In this document: positions 22,964-31,602 of the stretch, one piece after another
Layout: every line of letters starts with the position of its first letter
Position numbering within the stretch: the first letter of the stretch is position 1
NCBI GenBank assembly: GCA_038202885.1
Contig: JBBREP010000001.1
Coordinates: 62,001-126,000, forward strand
Direction: 5' to 3'
Source: JBBREP01 sp038202885
GTDB taxonomy: Bacteria > Actinomycetota > Acidimicrobiia > IMCC26256 > PALSA-610
DNA length: 64,000 bases
The notes under the pieces: generated by a model
What the model was told of the DNA's origin: nothing
What the model saw: only the letters and a program-made list of their open reading frames with translations
Database searches by the model: none
Position numbers and translations under genes: made by a program

Positions 22964-23150
22964 CGAGTTGCGCTAAGCACGGGGAGCAACGCCCGGGCCA
23001 CTTCCGCAGGCAACGGCTGGAGGAAGAACTCGTCGAACTCGCCGTCGAGCAAGGACCGATCGGCGAACGCGTCACCCAACACGAATCGGTTCCTTCGTAA
23101 TCGTGGTCGTCCGGCGAGCCACCCCAGCGCCGCGCCGATCACGTTGACGC
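22960..23150 (-). pseudogene. fragment of an alpha/beta hydrolase (cap/C-terminal region)
   Basis: A minus-strand frame reads VNVIGAALGWLAGRPRLRRN, then RFVLGDAFADRSLLDGEFDE and FFLQPLPAEVARALL before its stop. It resembles the lid region of alpha/beta hydrolases (LL-rich helix, F-ADRS-L, F--FLRPL). The N-terminal beta-sheet with HG and GxSxG is absent: upstream DNA in this frame is not hydrolase-like. It is probably a truncated remnant. It overlaps the end of the copper-protein gene by four bases. Confidence 0.45.
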
Positions 23151-23255
23151 GCTGACGCGACCCATGTTTCACCGGGTCCGCGCGGCGCGTTACTCTCCCC
23201 GGCGGATTCCAGATCCGGCCGTGACGGTGCCGGCTCGTCGTGACGGGAGCGTGGA

Positions 23256-24248
23256 TTGCGCGCGTATGTCAGCTCACGGTCGGTTGCTCTGTTTTCGCTC
23301 GCGTGCGCGCTGGCGATCGGCGCATGTAGCAGCAGCAAGTCATCGACGTTGCCCACCGCGAACGGTGGCTACGGATCCCCGACGACCACCAGCGGCAGCG
23401 GCAGCGGCACGACGCCGCCTGGTGTCAGGACGAGCCTGACGATCAAGCTCGCGGTGAAGGTGAAGGTGTTGAACCTCGCCGCTGACGCGAGCGGCGTGGG
23501 GAGCGACATCGACGTGTGGGCGGGGAGCGGTCCGTCGGGCGGCGTCAAGCTCGCGACCGTGCACTACGCGCAGCGGTCCGACGACCTGACGCCGCTCGCG
23601 AGCAAGTACTACGAACCCACCGAGACGAACGGTCAGAAGATCTACCCGTACCAGATCAGCTTTGTGGCGAGCGGGACGACGCCCGCCACCGCGCTCGCGG
23701 TGCAGAACGAAGACGCCTACCCGGGTGACGAGCTGACGATGGTGATCGCGTCGGCGCCGCGGGTGTCGCAGGGCGGTACACCCGGCTACGCCACCCAGGT
23801 GCTGCTCACCAAGACGGGTTCGGGGCGCACCGGGGGCGGTTTGGGAGGTGAGCTCTTCTCGGGTTTGAAGGCGCCGGCGAACGATCGACTGCTCTACTTC
23901 AACGCGTTTGGGCTCGTTGGTACTGCGGCGACCGCTACGACCGGTTCGAACCCGCCGTCGTATGACCTTGGACTCGCCGGTTCGGGCTGCGTGGGCGAAG
24001 TCGGAGCGAGCGACCAGCCGCCAGTGAGCACCGCGAACTCGCGGGTGTCGGTCGGACAGAGCTCCTTCAGCACCTTCGCGTACACGCCAGCTGTTTCGGC
24101 GACGGCCGTCGGCGTGTATCCGTCCGCCACCCAGTGCGCGGGCACGGCGCTGGCGCAGATCCCGCTTCCCGCATCGAGCGGCGATCGCGTGATCGCTTTC
24201 CTGTATGGCCCTCTGAACGGGCTGAAGAGCCTCACCTTCGCAGGGTGA
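23256..24248 (+). CDS. lipoprotein 1 of a four-lipoprotein operon
   Basis: A 330-residue protein from TTG 23256, with GGGAG (23244-23248) 7 bp upstream. Its lipobox is ALAIGAC, with lipidated C24. After a Ser/Gly/Thr linker comes a domain with LTIKLAVKVKVLNLAADASG, D-WAG, a YEPTETNGQKIYPYQISFVA strand region, and a C-terminal part containing two cysteines (GSGCVGEVG and ATQCAG). Its VLNLAADA...DVW pattern recalls DUF4397-like beta-sandwich domains of cell-envelope lipoproteins, but this is not certain. It is translationally coupled to the next gene. Confidence 0.7.
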   Translation: MRAYVSSRSVALFSLACALAIGACSSSKSSTLPTANGGYGSPTTTSGSGSGTTPPGVRTSLTIKLAVKVKVLNLAADASGVGSDIDVWAGSGPSGGVKLATVHYAQRSDDLTPLASKYYEPTETNGQKIYPYQISFVASGTTPATALAVQNEDAYPGDELTMVIASAPRVSQGGTPGYATQVLLTKTGSGRTGGGLGGELFSGLKAPANDRLLYFNAFGLVGTAATATTGSNPPSYDLGLAGSGCVGEVGASDQPPVSTANSRVSVGQSSFSTFAYTPAVSATAVGVYPSATQCAGTALAQIPLPASSGDRVIAFLYGPLNGLKSLTFAG

Positions 24249-24856
24249 CTCGCAAAGACGACGTGCGACGCAGCGAATCGCCGCGCGCCCGCGCCCGCGC
24301 TGGCGTAGGCGCGACCGTGCTCGTCCTCGCTGTCGGTGCCGCCGCGTGCTCGAGCGGTTCCGGTCACACGGCGCGCAATACGCAGGCAGCGAAGGTCGCG
24401 GGGACGTTCCCAAGGCTGTCGGATACCGGCACGTGCGATGTGGCGCCCACCGGAGACCTCGGCGGCGGAAGTCCGCCACCTTCGGGGCCCGGCGCCGGCA
24501 CCGCCCCCACAGTGCCGCCGTCGATCGACGTGGGTCCGACTGGCTCTGGTCCCGGCAGCGGGAACCCGTACACGGTCGTCGGCGCGCGGCCCGTGCCCGG
24601 ACCGGGAATGACAAATACGACGCTCGGTCCTGACCCGGTGTCGCGCGTCGTGGCGATCCCGCCGAATCCCGATGTCGGTTCGCCCGCAGGGACTCCCGCC
24701 GGCGCGACCACGGTGCCGACGCCGCCGACCACCGCGCCGCCACCGCTTCCCAGCACGCCGACGACTGCCCCGGGTGCGACGACGCCGACGACGGTGGCGC
24801 AGCTGATGAAGCCGGCCCCTGATCCCGGCTGTGTCGCGGGGGTCGACGACCCATGA
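24245..24856 (+). CDS. lipoprotein 2, proline/threonine-rich
   Basis: A 203-residue protein; GTG 24245 overlaps the preceding stop (GTGA). The signal sequence ends VGAAAC (lipidated Cys near 30). The mature part is almost entirely Pro/Gly/Thr-rich low complexity (PPSGPGAGTAPTVPPS, TVPTPPTTAPPPLPSTP) with two cysteines (GTCD near the start and PGCV near the end). It looks like a surface stalk or wall-spanning linker rather than an enzyme. The stop overlaps the next start (ATGA). Confidence 0.7.
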   Translation: MTRKDDVRRSESPRARARAGVGATVLVLAVGAAACSSGSGHTARNTQAAKVAGTFPRLSDTGTCDVAPTGDLGGGSPPPSGPGAGTAPTVPPSIDVGPTGSGPGSGNPYTVVGARPVPGPGMTNTTLGPDPVSRVVAIPPNPDVGSPAGTPAGATTVPTPPTTAPPPLPSTPTTAPGATTPTTVAQLMKPAPDPGCVAGVDDP

Positions 24857-26745
24857 CCGACTGCCACCTCACGCCACGCCGGCACCGAGTCGCAACGACG
24901 GGTACGGCGCTCGCGATCATCGTCGCGTCCGTGACGGCGTGTTCGGCGAGCCACAACACCAGTACCGCTTCGACGACGCGTGCCGCGACGACATCGACGA
25001 CATCGTCAACGTCTGACGGGCAGGTCGCTCCGGTGGCGCTCGGCAAGGGCCAGGTCGACCACGTCGTGGGCGCGACGTTCCAATACGGGGCCTTCCAGAT
25101 CACCGTCGGGCATCTCGTGTACGACTCGACGAACCAGCAGGCGCTCGTGGGATTGCAGTTCCGAAACCTCAGCGGGAACTGGGCGCAGAGCGCGATCGCC
25201 GGCGAACTGCTCGTCGGCGGTGCGTCGGTGCCGTTCTCGGGCCAGCCGTACGACGTGGCGCCGGGCGCGGCCGTCGACAGTACGGGCACGAGCTCGAACG
25301 TGGCGTCGGATCCCGTGAAGGAAGGTCGCATCCGCTGGGGCGACGTTGGCCGCAACCGACCTGTGATCGCGCTCGACGGTTCGGGCGTCGTGGGTGGCTG
25401 GCTTCCGACCCCGGTCGCGATCAGCGGTTGGGCGCACATCGGCAAGTACGCGGTCGAGGCGACGGGGGGCGAGATCCTTGCTGGCCGCCTCGGCGACGGG
25501 ATCCAAGCGGCCGAGCACCGGCGCATCCTGCGCGTGATCTTCGACTTGTACGCGGCGCGCGGCTCCGGCGTCAGCGGGTTCAGCCCCGCGAGCAACCTTA
25601 CGTTGCGTACTCCAGACGGCACGCTTCTCGACGCCGTCGACGGCTCGCCGCTGTGGGGTCCGATCAGCTGGACCAGCCGGTCGGCCAACTGGGTCGAGTT
25701 CGCGATCAGCGACAAGTTCGCGGGGAGCTACGGGCTCGAGTTGGCGAGCATCGGCAAGCTCGACTTCGGTGTGATCCGACCGGAGTTGATCGTGCGGCGT
25801 CCGATCGCATTCCGTCTGGCCGACCTGCGATCGAGCGCGGCACCGAAGGAGCCGCTCGTCATGCCGGACCTCACGTCGCCGAGTGCACCGGCCACCGGTG
25901 CGGCCTTCGACCGGCCGTTGTCGGTCGGCACGATGAACGTGCCGGGGTTCCTCTACCGACCGACTCGCCTGCGATGGGACCCCGCGGCGCAGACCGCGAC
26001 GATGGACGGCATCGCCACGTACATCCAAACCGAGAGCTCGGCAGGCGGCCTGTTGTCGTCCAAGCCGCAGTTCGGGTTCAGCGAGCTGCTCGTGTCCGAC
26101 GGCCGCCCGTATACCGGCATCGTCACGGGTCCGACCCAGGTCGACCCAGTGCATCCGACGCCGATCTCGCTGCAGTTCTTGAGCGTCAAGAGCCTCGACC
26201 CGACCCGCGCCGCGTTGTACATCGGCGCACGCGACGCGCTCGCGGCGAGCATGCCGCTCGGCCCCGGGTCGTCCGTGGCGCTGTACCCGCCAGCTCCGGC
26301 AAGTTCGCGCATCACCGCGCCCACGGTGACGGCGGGCGACTGGACGGTACGGATGCGCACCTATCGACTCGGACTGCTCCAGACGGCGTTCCCACCGGCG
26401 CCCGGGCGGCGCGACCTGGAGGTGTCGATGGACGTGACGGCGGCCAGCGCTGCGCACGTCGGTGCGCTCGGGCTCAGCTTCACGCCGAAGTACCAAGTGC
26501 TGTTGGCCGACCCGAGCGGCTACGACACACAGGCCGTCGCCGATAGCGGATACGTCGAGCAGCGTCGGGGCCAGACCCTGAGGCTGTCGGTGACGTTCGA
26601 GGTTCCCGAGACATGGAAGGGCGGCTCCACCGGGTTCGTGCTCCGCAGCCACTCCGAGATCGGTGAGCTGGCGACGAGCTACGTCGAGACCCGATTCCTT
26701 GCGCAACTGGGCGCCGCTGGCGACGCCGCGGGAAGTGGGCTGTGA
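24853..26745 (+). CDS. lipoprotein 3, large extracytoplasmic protein
   Basis: A 630-residue protein with lipobox ASVTAC (Cys near 30) and a Thr/Ser-rich linker. The body is rich in predicted beta-strands: VDHVVGATFQYGAFQITVGH near the start, later LVGLQFRNLSGNW, SLQFLSVKSLDPTRAALYIG and LRLSVTFEVPETWKGG. It contains almost no cysteine after the lipobox. No enzyme motif is visible. It overlaps both neighbours by four bases, implying stoichiometric co-translation with the other three lipoproteins. Confidence 0.7.
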   Translation: MTDCHLTPRRHRVATTGTALAIIVASVTACSASHNTSTASTTRAATTSTTSSTSDGQVAPVALGKGQVDHVVGATFQYGAFQITVGHLVYDSTNQQALVGLQFRNLSGNWAQSAIAGELLVGGASVPFSGQPYDVAPGAAVDSTGTSSNVASDPVKEGRIRWGDVGRNRPVIALDGSGVVGGWLPTPVAISGWAHIGKYAVEATGGEILAGRLGDGIQAAEHRRILRVIFDLYAARGSGVSGFSPASNLTLRTPDGTLLDAVDGSPLWGPISWTSRSANWVEFAISDKFAGSYGLELASIGKLDFGVIRPELIVRRPIAFRLADLRSSAAPKEPLVMPDLTSPSAPATGAAFDRPLSVGTMNVPGFLYRPTRLRWDPAAQTATMDGIATYIQTESSAGGLLSSKPQFGFSELLVSDGRPYTGIVTGPTQVDPVHPTPISLQFLSVKSLDPTRAALYIGARDALAASMPLGPGSSVALYPPAPASSRITAPTVTAGDWTVRMRTYRLGLLQTAFPPAPGRRDLEVSMDVTAASAAHVGALGLSFTPKYQVLLADPSGYDTQAVADSGYVEQRRGQTLRLSVTFEVPETWKGGSTGFVLRSHSEIGELATSYVETRFLAQLGAAGDAAGSGL

Positions 26746-28232
26746 ACGTGCGCCGCGCTGCTGCTGGTGCCGTCGTTGCTGCGCTCCTCGCCGCGTCGTG
26801 TTCGGGGTCGTCGTCGAACACGGCGAGCTCGCCCGACGCGCGCCTGTCGGCAGCCGAGTACCGATACGGCGCGTCGCCGACCCGCAACAGCCACGTCACC
26901 TACCAACCCGATGTCGTGATCCCCGGTGGCGGCGCATCGAGTGTCCGGTCGGTCAGCGCCGACGGGCTGACGTGGACGCTCGACGGGCACGCAACCGACG
27001 TCGACAAGCTCGTGCCGGGCAAGATCCTGTTCGTCACCAACCGCGGTGCGGGGCGCGTGCTCGGCACGCGCAAGGTGGGCGGCGATGTCGCGGTCACGAT
27101 CGGTCCCGCCGCGATCACCGACGTGATCCGCGACGCGAACCTTTCGCAGTCCGGACCGCTCGACACCAAATCGATCCAGTTCCGACCGGGTCCGATGATT
27201 CCCGGCAACGTCGTGCAGATCGGGAAGTCTGCGAGCACAACCACGACGTCGGCGCAGGGCGCGAGTGCCGACGGGTCGCGGCCAGTGACCTTCGAACCGG
27301 CTGCCATGCGGGCGGCCGCATCGACCCCACCGCTGCCCAATGGCACGCTGCCGCCACCGTCGCCGTCGCGGCCCGCGCCGGTGAACATCACGGGGTTGCA
27401 CATGACGCCGCTGCTGGCGTCGTACGGATTCGGGATCGAGGTCGGCTACGACAAGGCCGGCGTCAAGGTGTTCGGTCAGGCCGTCTTCTACGTCTCGCAC
27501 CCAACCCTGACGTTCAGACTCGTCATCGCCCACGGCAGAGTCACGACGGCCGAGGTTCGGCTGGGCGGTGCCGCGGGCTTGCGCGTCGACTTTCGGGCCG
27601 GAAGCGTCACCGGTCTGGCCGGCAACATCCACGAGCTCGGCCAGCTCCCCGTCGACCTGAGCATCCCGATCTTCGGGCCGGCTGTGCCGCTGGCTGTCAC
27701 GCTCCACCAAGAGTTCTCGATCCAAACCGTGTTCAGCGCCAAGAACTCGACGCTGTCGTTCGCGGGTGATTACGGCTTCGCCGGCTCGATCGGGTTCGGC
27801 TACCGAAACGGCGGGTTCGGCGCCGATGCGCCCGCCGGGTTCACGGTGCGCAAGAGCATGCTGCAGTCGGTCAACGGCCTGTCGGTCGGGGTGAACGGCC
27901 TCGTGCTCGGCTACCAGCTCAAGATCATCGTCGGGATCGGTGGATGGGGCTTCGCGGTGGGCCCGTACTTCTCGATCAACGCGGGTATCGGCGTCACGAA
28001 TGGTTCGGACCTTGGCATCGTGAAGTGTCGCGGCGCGACGTTCGACATGGACCTCGGGTACGGCATCGGCTACTCGATACCGCAGCCTGTCGCGTCGGCG
28101 ATCAACTTCTTCTTACGCGCGCTCAACCTCGGCCAGATCAAGGCGTCGGGCGGGACCCCGCCGCATCTCGAGAAGCTGATTCATCGCCAGGGCTACGCGC
28201 CGAAGCTGAAGATCTGCGAAGGGGCCGTCTGA
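26742..28232 (+). CDS. lipoprotein 4 with glycine-rich beta-strand C-terminal domain
   Basis: A 496-residue protein from GTG 26742 (GTGA overlap). The lipobox is LLAASC (C20). Residues about 30-170 form a small domain with WTLDGHATDVDKLVPGKILF and VTNRGAGRVLGTRKVGGDVA. After a Pro-rich linker, the C-terminal half alternates hydrophobic and small residues: YGFGIEVGYDKAGVKVFGQA, GDYGFAGSIGFGYRNGGFG and GVNGLVLGYQLKIIVGIGGWG. This pattern suggests a large beta-sheet or barrel-like structure. It ends LKICEGAV. The function is unknown. It is the last gene of the operon, convergent with the next gene 20 bp away. Confidence 0.7.
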   Translation: MNVRRAAAGAVVAALLAASCSGSSSNTASSPDARLSAAEYRYGASPTRNSHVTYQPDVVIPGGGASSVRSVSADGLTWTLDGHATDVDKLVPGKILFVTNRGAGRVLGTRKVGGDVAVTIGPAAITDVIRDANLSQSGPLDTKSIQFRPGPMIPGNVVQIGKSASTTTTSAQGASADGSRPVTFEPAAMRAAASTPPLPNGTLPPPSPSRPAPVNITGLHMTPLLASYGFGIEVGYDKAGVKVFGQAVFYVSHPTLTFRLVIAHGRVTTAEVRLGGAAGLRVDFRAGSVTGLAGNIHELGQLPVDLSIPIFGPAVPLAVTLHQEFSIQTVFSAKNSTLSFAGDYGFAGSIGFGYRNGGFGADAPAGFTVRKSMLQSVNGLSVGVNGLVLGYQLKIIVGIGGWGFAVGPYFSINAGIGVTNGSDLGIVKCRGATFDMDLGYGIGYSIPQPVASAINFFLRALNLGQIKASGGTPPHLEKLIHRQGYAPKLKICEGAV

Positions 28233-28252
28233 CGCAACGGCCGTCCCAACCG

Positions 28253-28852
28253 CTACGGGATCGTCACCGGAATGTGGTCGGGCGTCTCGAGGTCTTCGGC
28301 GAACAGTCCCGTAGCGTTGGTCGTTCCGGTGAAGCAATGTGACGCTGGGAACGGCGTGATCTGTGCATCGACGTGGATTGTGTTTCCAGCGAACGGACCC
28401 GTCGTGATGTTCCAGATCGTCGTGAGCAGACCCGTCAAGCTCAACGTGTCCGACACGAGCGTCGTGTTCGACGTGTAGCTGTGGGCGTGGGTTTGGGTGT
28501 CGATCGTGTGCCAAGAGACGCGACCGGTCCCGGCGTACGGCACCGTCGCGGCGCTCGTACACGTGCGCGGTCCAGGATGTGTACCCGACGCGCTGAATGT
28601 GGTCCACACGATCTTGTCACCGGTGTTACCGGTGCAGTTCGTGACGACGCCGGCGCCGCTCCAGTTGAACGGGAGGGTCGAGGTGTTCGCCTCCCAGATG
28701 CTCGGGCTGTACTTGATGATTTCGGAGAACCCCGAACACGAAAGCGTGCCGCCAGGGATCACCCCGTTCGCTTGGGCCGGGCTGCCCCCGACCATCACGG
28801 CGGCCGACACGACCGCGACAGCCACGGCCGCACTTCGCCACACCCGAGTCAT
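28253..28852 (-). CDS. small secreted protein, function unknown
   Basis: A 199-residue protein with a signal peptide (MTRVWRSAAVAVAVVSAAVM...SPAQA). The mature part has four cysteines (LSCSGFSE, TNCTGNTGD, RTCTSAA, SHCFTG), likely two disulfides, and predicted strands such as KIVWTTFSASGTH and HVDAQITPF. Exported actinobacterial proteins of this size with paired cysteines are common, and none has an assigned role. The ATG at 28852 has GGGGG 6 bp upstream. Confidence 0.7.
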   Translation of the reverse strand: MTRVWRSAAVAVAVVSAAVMVGGSPAQANGVIPGGTLSCSGFSEIIKYSPSIWEANTSTLPFNWSGAGVVTNCTGNTGDKIVWTTFSASGTHPGPRTCTSAATVPYAGTGRVSWHTIDTQTHAHSYTSNTTLVSDTLSLTGLLTTIWNITTGPFAGNTIHVDAQITPFPASHCFTGTTNATGLFAEDLETPDHIPVTIP

Positions 28853-29070
28853 GACAACCCCCGTCGTCTGATGCACCTGTGCGTGTTGCTCGGCGCGGAC
28901 CATAGCCCCGTTTTCGTTGGCGTGCTCAGGTGCTGTGAGGTTCGACGGCACCGCCCTTTGGGTAGGCATTGACGAGGCGTCCAGCTCGCCGTGTTGTGGC
29001 GCGCACCGATGAGTTCGGTTGGGCTGGACCGTCTTCATTTCGAAATCGCCGAACTCTTGAAGGAGATCCC

Positions 29071-29841
29071 ATGCCCAATCGTGACGTTGCCCCGCCCGGT
29101 GCTCCTTCCTGGGTCGATCTGTTCACCACCGACCAGGACGCGAGCCGCGCGTTCTACAGCGAGCTGTTCGGCTGGACAGTGGTCGATCCTGGCCCCGACT
29201 ACGGCGGCTACATCAACTTCTTGTCCGGGGGCGTGCAGGTGGCTGGCTGCATGCACAACCACGGCGACACCGGCCAACCCGACATGTGGTCGGTGTATCT
29301 CGCCGTCGACGATGCCCAAAAGACCGTGGATGCGGCCGTTGCCCACGGCGGGCAGGTGATCGTTCCCGCGATGGCCGTGATGGATCTCGGCACGATGGCG
29401 GTTGTCACCGACGTTGGCGGCGCGGCCATCGGCATGTGGCAGGCCGGTCTGCACACGGGGTTCGGCCTTGTCGGCGAGCCGGGCGCGCCGAGCTGGTTCG
29501 AGTTGCAGGCACGCGACTACGACGCAACGGTCGCGTTCTACCGCGACGTGTTCCACTGGAACACGAACGTGATGAGCGATACGGCCGAGTTCCGTTACAC
29601 CACGCTCGCCGTCGGCGACGAGAACATGGCCGGCATCATGGACGCATCGACGTTCCTACCGGACGCGGTACCAGCGAACTGGTCGGTGTACTTCGGCGTG
29701 GCCGACACCGACGCCGCGCTCGCCAAGGTCGTCGAGCTAGGAGGCACCGTCGTGGTGGAGGCGCAAGACTCGCCCTACGGGCGCTTGGCGACCGCGTCTG
29801 ATTCGACGGGCGCGATGTTCAGGATCGTGGCGGGTATGTAG
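29071..29841 (+). CDS. VOC (glyoxalase/bleomycin-resistance fold) protein with two VOC domains
   Basis: A 256-residue protein made of two VOC modules: residues about 8-122 (APSWVDLFTTDQDASRAFYS, GWTVVDPG, GHVV-like AAIGMWQAG) and about 132-254 (APSWFELQARDYDATVAFYR, VFHWNTNV, GAMFRIVAG). Pairs of this kind resemble hydrolase/lyase-like VOC proteins of actinobacteria with unknown substrates. AAGGAG (29060-29065) precedes the ATG by 5 bp. The sigma factor gene follows after 30 bp, suggesting a linked function. Confidence 0.85.
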   Translation: MPNRDVAPPGAPSWVDLFTTDQDASRAFYSELFGWTVVDPGPDYGGYINFLSGGVQVAGCMHNHGDTGQPDMWSVYLAVDDAQKTVDAAVAHGGQVIVPAMAVMDLGTMAVVTDVGGAAIGMWQAGLHTGFGLVGEPGAPSWFELQARDYDATVAFYRDVFHWNTNVMSDTAEFRYTTLAVGDENMAGIMDASTFLPDAVPANWSVYFGVADTDAALAKVVELGGTVVVEAQDSPYGRLATASDSTGAMFRIVAGM

Positions 29842-29857
29842 CCGAGCGTGTTCAGCG

Positions 29858-29863
29858 TACGAT
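29858..29863 (+). promoter_or_regulatory. leaderless -10 box of the ECF sigma gene
   Basis: TACGAT ends exactly 8 nt before the ATG at 29872, the spacing expected when transcription begins at or next to the start codon. The same hexamer and spacing occur before pyrE and nearly so before the hydrolase at 53086. Confidence 0.5.
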
Positions 29864-29871
29864 CCCTCGCC

Positions 29872-30855
29872 ATGACGGTCCTTCCCGATGCCGAAACTGC
29901 CGCAGCCAACCGGCTCGATGTACTCGACTTCGAGCAATACCGGCGCGAGCTCAACGGCTACTGCTACCGCATGCTCGGTTCGGTGTTCGAGGCTGACGAT
30001 GCCGTGCAGGAGACGATGGTCAAAGCGTGGCGCGGGGCCGACAAGTTCGAAGGCCGCGCGGCGGCGCGGTCGTGGCTCTACCGCATCGCCACCAACGTGT
30101 GTTTCGACATGTTGCGGAGTCGCACGCGTCGAGCCCGCCCGATGGACTTCGGCCCAGCCTCGACCACCGACGCCTTCAACGGTGAACAGCTCCCCGAACA
30201 TGCGTGGTTGACGCCGATCCCCGACGGGCACGTCATCGCGCACGACGGCGACCCGGCCGACCTCGTCGTCGCGCGCGACACGATTCGGCTCGCGTTCGTG
30301 AACGCGTTGCAGCACCTGCCGGCTCGTCAGCGCGCGGTGCTGATCATGCGCGAGGTGTTGCGTTGGCACGCGGCCGAGGTCGCGGAGTTGCTCGATACAA
30401 GCGTGGCCTCGGTGAACAGCGCCTTGCAGCGCGCCCGCGCGACGCTCGCGACTGCGAACGCCGCGGGACCGCCCCTCGAGACCGTGCCAGCCGAACAGCA
30501 GGCGTTGCTCACTCGATACGTCGAAGCATTCGAGCGTTACGACGTGGCTGCCATCGTCGCGCTCCTGCGCGACGACGCCGTGCAATCGATGCCGCCTTAC
30601 ACGTTGTGGCTGCGCGGCGCTTCGGAGATCGGCCGGTTCCTCTCGGGACCGGGCATCGGTTGTCAGGGCTCGCGGCTCCTCGCGACGACTGCCAACGGCC
30701 GTCCCGCGTTCGGCCAATATCGCGTCGACCCCGCCGGCGGGCATGTGCCGTGGTCGCTCGTCGTGATTGAGATCGAGGGTGACCGGATCTCGGCCTTGCA
30801 CAACTTCCTCGATACCAACCTGTTTCGCGAGTTCGGATTACCCGAGCACCTCTGA
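29872..30855 (+). CDS. ECF sigma factor with C-terminal SnoaL-like domain (SigG/SigJ type)
   Basis: A 327-residue sigma-70 family protein. Region 2 is FEQYRRELNGYCYRMLGS...EADDAVQETMVKAWR...ARSWLYRIATNVCFDMLR. Region 4 is ALQHLPARQRAVLIMREVLR...AAEVAELLDTSVASVNSALQRAR. The C-terminal 120 residues (QALLTRYVEAFERYDVAAIV, LLRDDAVQSMPPY, FLSGPG) form a SnoaL-like domain, as in ECF factors that carry their own regulatory domain instead of an anti-sigma factor. The ATG at 29872 is preferred over GTG 29848 because TACGAT lies 8 nt upstream of it. Confidence 0.9.
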   Translation: MTVLPDAETAAANRLDVLDFEQYRRELNGYCYRMLGSVFEADDAVQETMVKAWRGADKFEGRAAARSWLYRIATNVCFDMLRSRTRRARPMDFGPASTTDAFNGEQLPEHAWLTPIPDGHVIAHDGDPADLVVARDTIRLAFVNALQHLPARQRAVLIMREVLRWHAAEVAELLDTSVASVNSALQRARATLATANAAGPPLETVPAEQQALLTRYVEAFERYDVAAIVALLRDDAVQSMPPYTLWLRGASEIGRFLSGPGIGCQGSRLLATTANGRPAFGQYRVDPAGGHVPWSLVVIEIEGDRISALHNFLDTNLFREFGLPEHL

Positions 30856-31137
30856 CGGTGGCGTGGCGCTCGGCTCGCGTCCCGCGAGTTCGAGCAGACC
30901 GACGAGTTCGAGCAACTCGACTAGCTCGGGAGCGGTGTGGCGCAGCGTGACGCGGCGTCCGGTGCGCCGGGCCACGAGATGCACGCGAGCGACGCGATCG
31001 ACGAGTACGAGGTCGACCGCGCCACAGTGTTTGATCGGCCAGCGCACGATCTCGACACCGTGGGCATCGAGTGTCGCCACCGCAACGGTTCTCAGTTGCA
31101 ACACACCGGTATGACGGCGCCCGGCGGGAGAACTCAT
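30838..31137 (-). CDS. STAS-domain protein
   Basis: A 99-residue protein. CGAVDLVLVDRVARVHLVAR, then RTGRRVTLRHTAPELVELLE and LVGLLELAG match the second half of STAS domains (MlaB/SpoIIAA-like), including the helix after the beta-strand. The phosphorylatable serine of anti-sigma antagonists (usually DxSG) appears as VDLVLVD, without a Ser, so phospho-switching is unlikely. It overlaps the end of the ECF sigma gene by 18 bp in convergent orientation. A partner is not evident. Confidence 0.65.
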   Translation of the reverse strand: MSSPAGRRHTGVLQLRTVAVATLDAHGVEIVRWPIKHCGAVDLVLVDRVARVHLVARRTGRRVTLRHTAPELVELLELVGLLELAGREPSATPPSEVLG

Positions 31138-31247
31138 CGCGCCCAGTCGGCGCGCATCCGCTCGACCAGCGCATCGTGCTCATGCCGCTCGGCCGGCTCG
31201 GTCCGCTGGGGCGAGCCGAGCAGGTGTGCGGAGCGCCGGTAGCGTGC

Positions 31248-31595
31248 GTGGTTGTGCGAAGCCTCGGTGCTGTGGTGGGTGCGTGCGTCTGTGTTGCATT
31301 GCTCGGCGGATGCGCGACGTCGGAATTCACGGTTAGCGAGGCTCGTGACGACCTGGTGCACGTCGGCTGGACACGCCCACAAGCGCAGTGCTTCCTCGAC
31401 GGCATGCACGACTTCTACGCGAACCAGTACGTCGATCTGAACCGGCGCGAAGCGGCTCGACGCAAGGCGCCGTTCAGCGGCGTCAACCCTCGCGGCACCG
31501 AACTGTTCGTGCGGAACGAACTCACCGGCGCCGGGTCGCTCAGTGCTAGTGAGCTGGCCGAAACGCGCCGGCTCGTGCAGCGCTGTCGAGGTTGA
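31248..31595 (+). CDS. small lipoprotein, function unknown
   Basis: A 115-residue protein (GTG 31248, or GTG 31254 two codons later) with signal sequence RSLGAVVGACVCVALLGGC and the lipidated Cys at LLGGC. The mature part TSEFTVSEARDDLVHVGWTR, QAQCFLDGMHDFYANQYVDL and ELAETRRLVQRCRG is helical with two cysteines, resembling small actinobacterial envelope lipoproteins. It lies between divergent STAS and convergent pyrE genes. Confidence 0.6.
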   Translation: MVVRSLGAVVGACVCVALLGGCATSEFTVSEARDDLVHVGWTRPQAQCFLDGMHDFYANQYVDLNRREAARRKAPFSGVNPRGTELFVRNELTGAGSLSASELAETRRLVQRCRG

Positions 31596-31602
31596 ACGAG
31601 CG

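Noticed and set aside
23340..25715. Leftward frame of 791 codons opposite the lipoprotein operon
   Set aside because: It has a long open length but Arg/Ser-rich, domain-free sequence. The rightward genes have signal peptides, lipoboxes and coupled starts, which the leftward frame lacks.
31134..31409. Leftward 91-codon frame ending on the STAS start (ATGA-like overlap)
   Set aside because: The overlap looks like coupling, but the frame covers the promoter and start of the rightward lipoprotein gene and encodes no recognisable domain.
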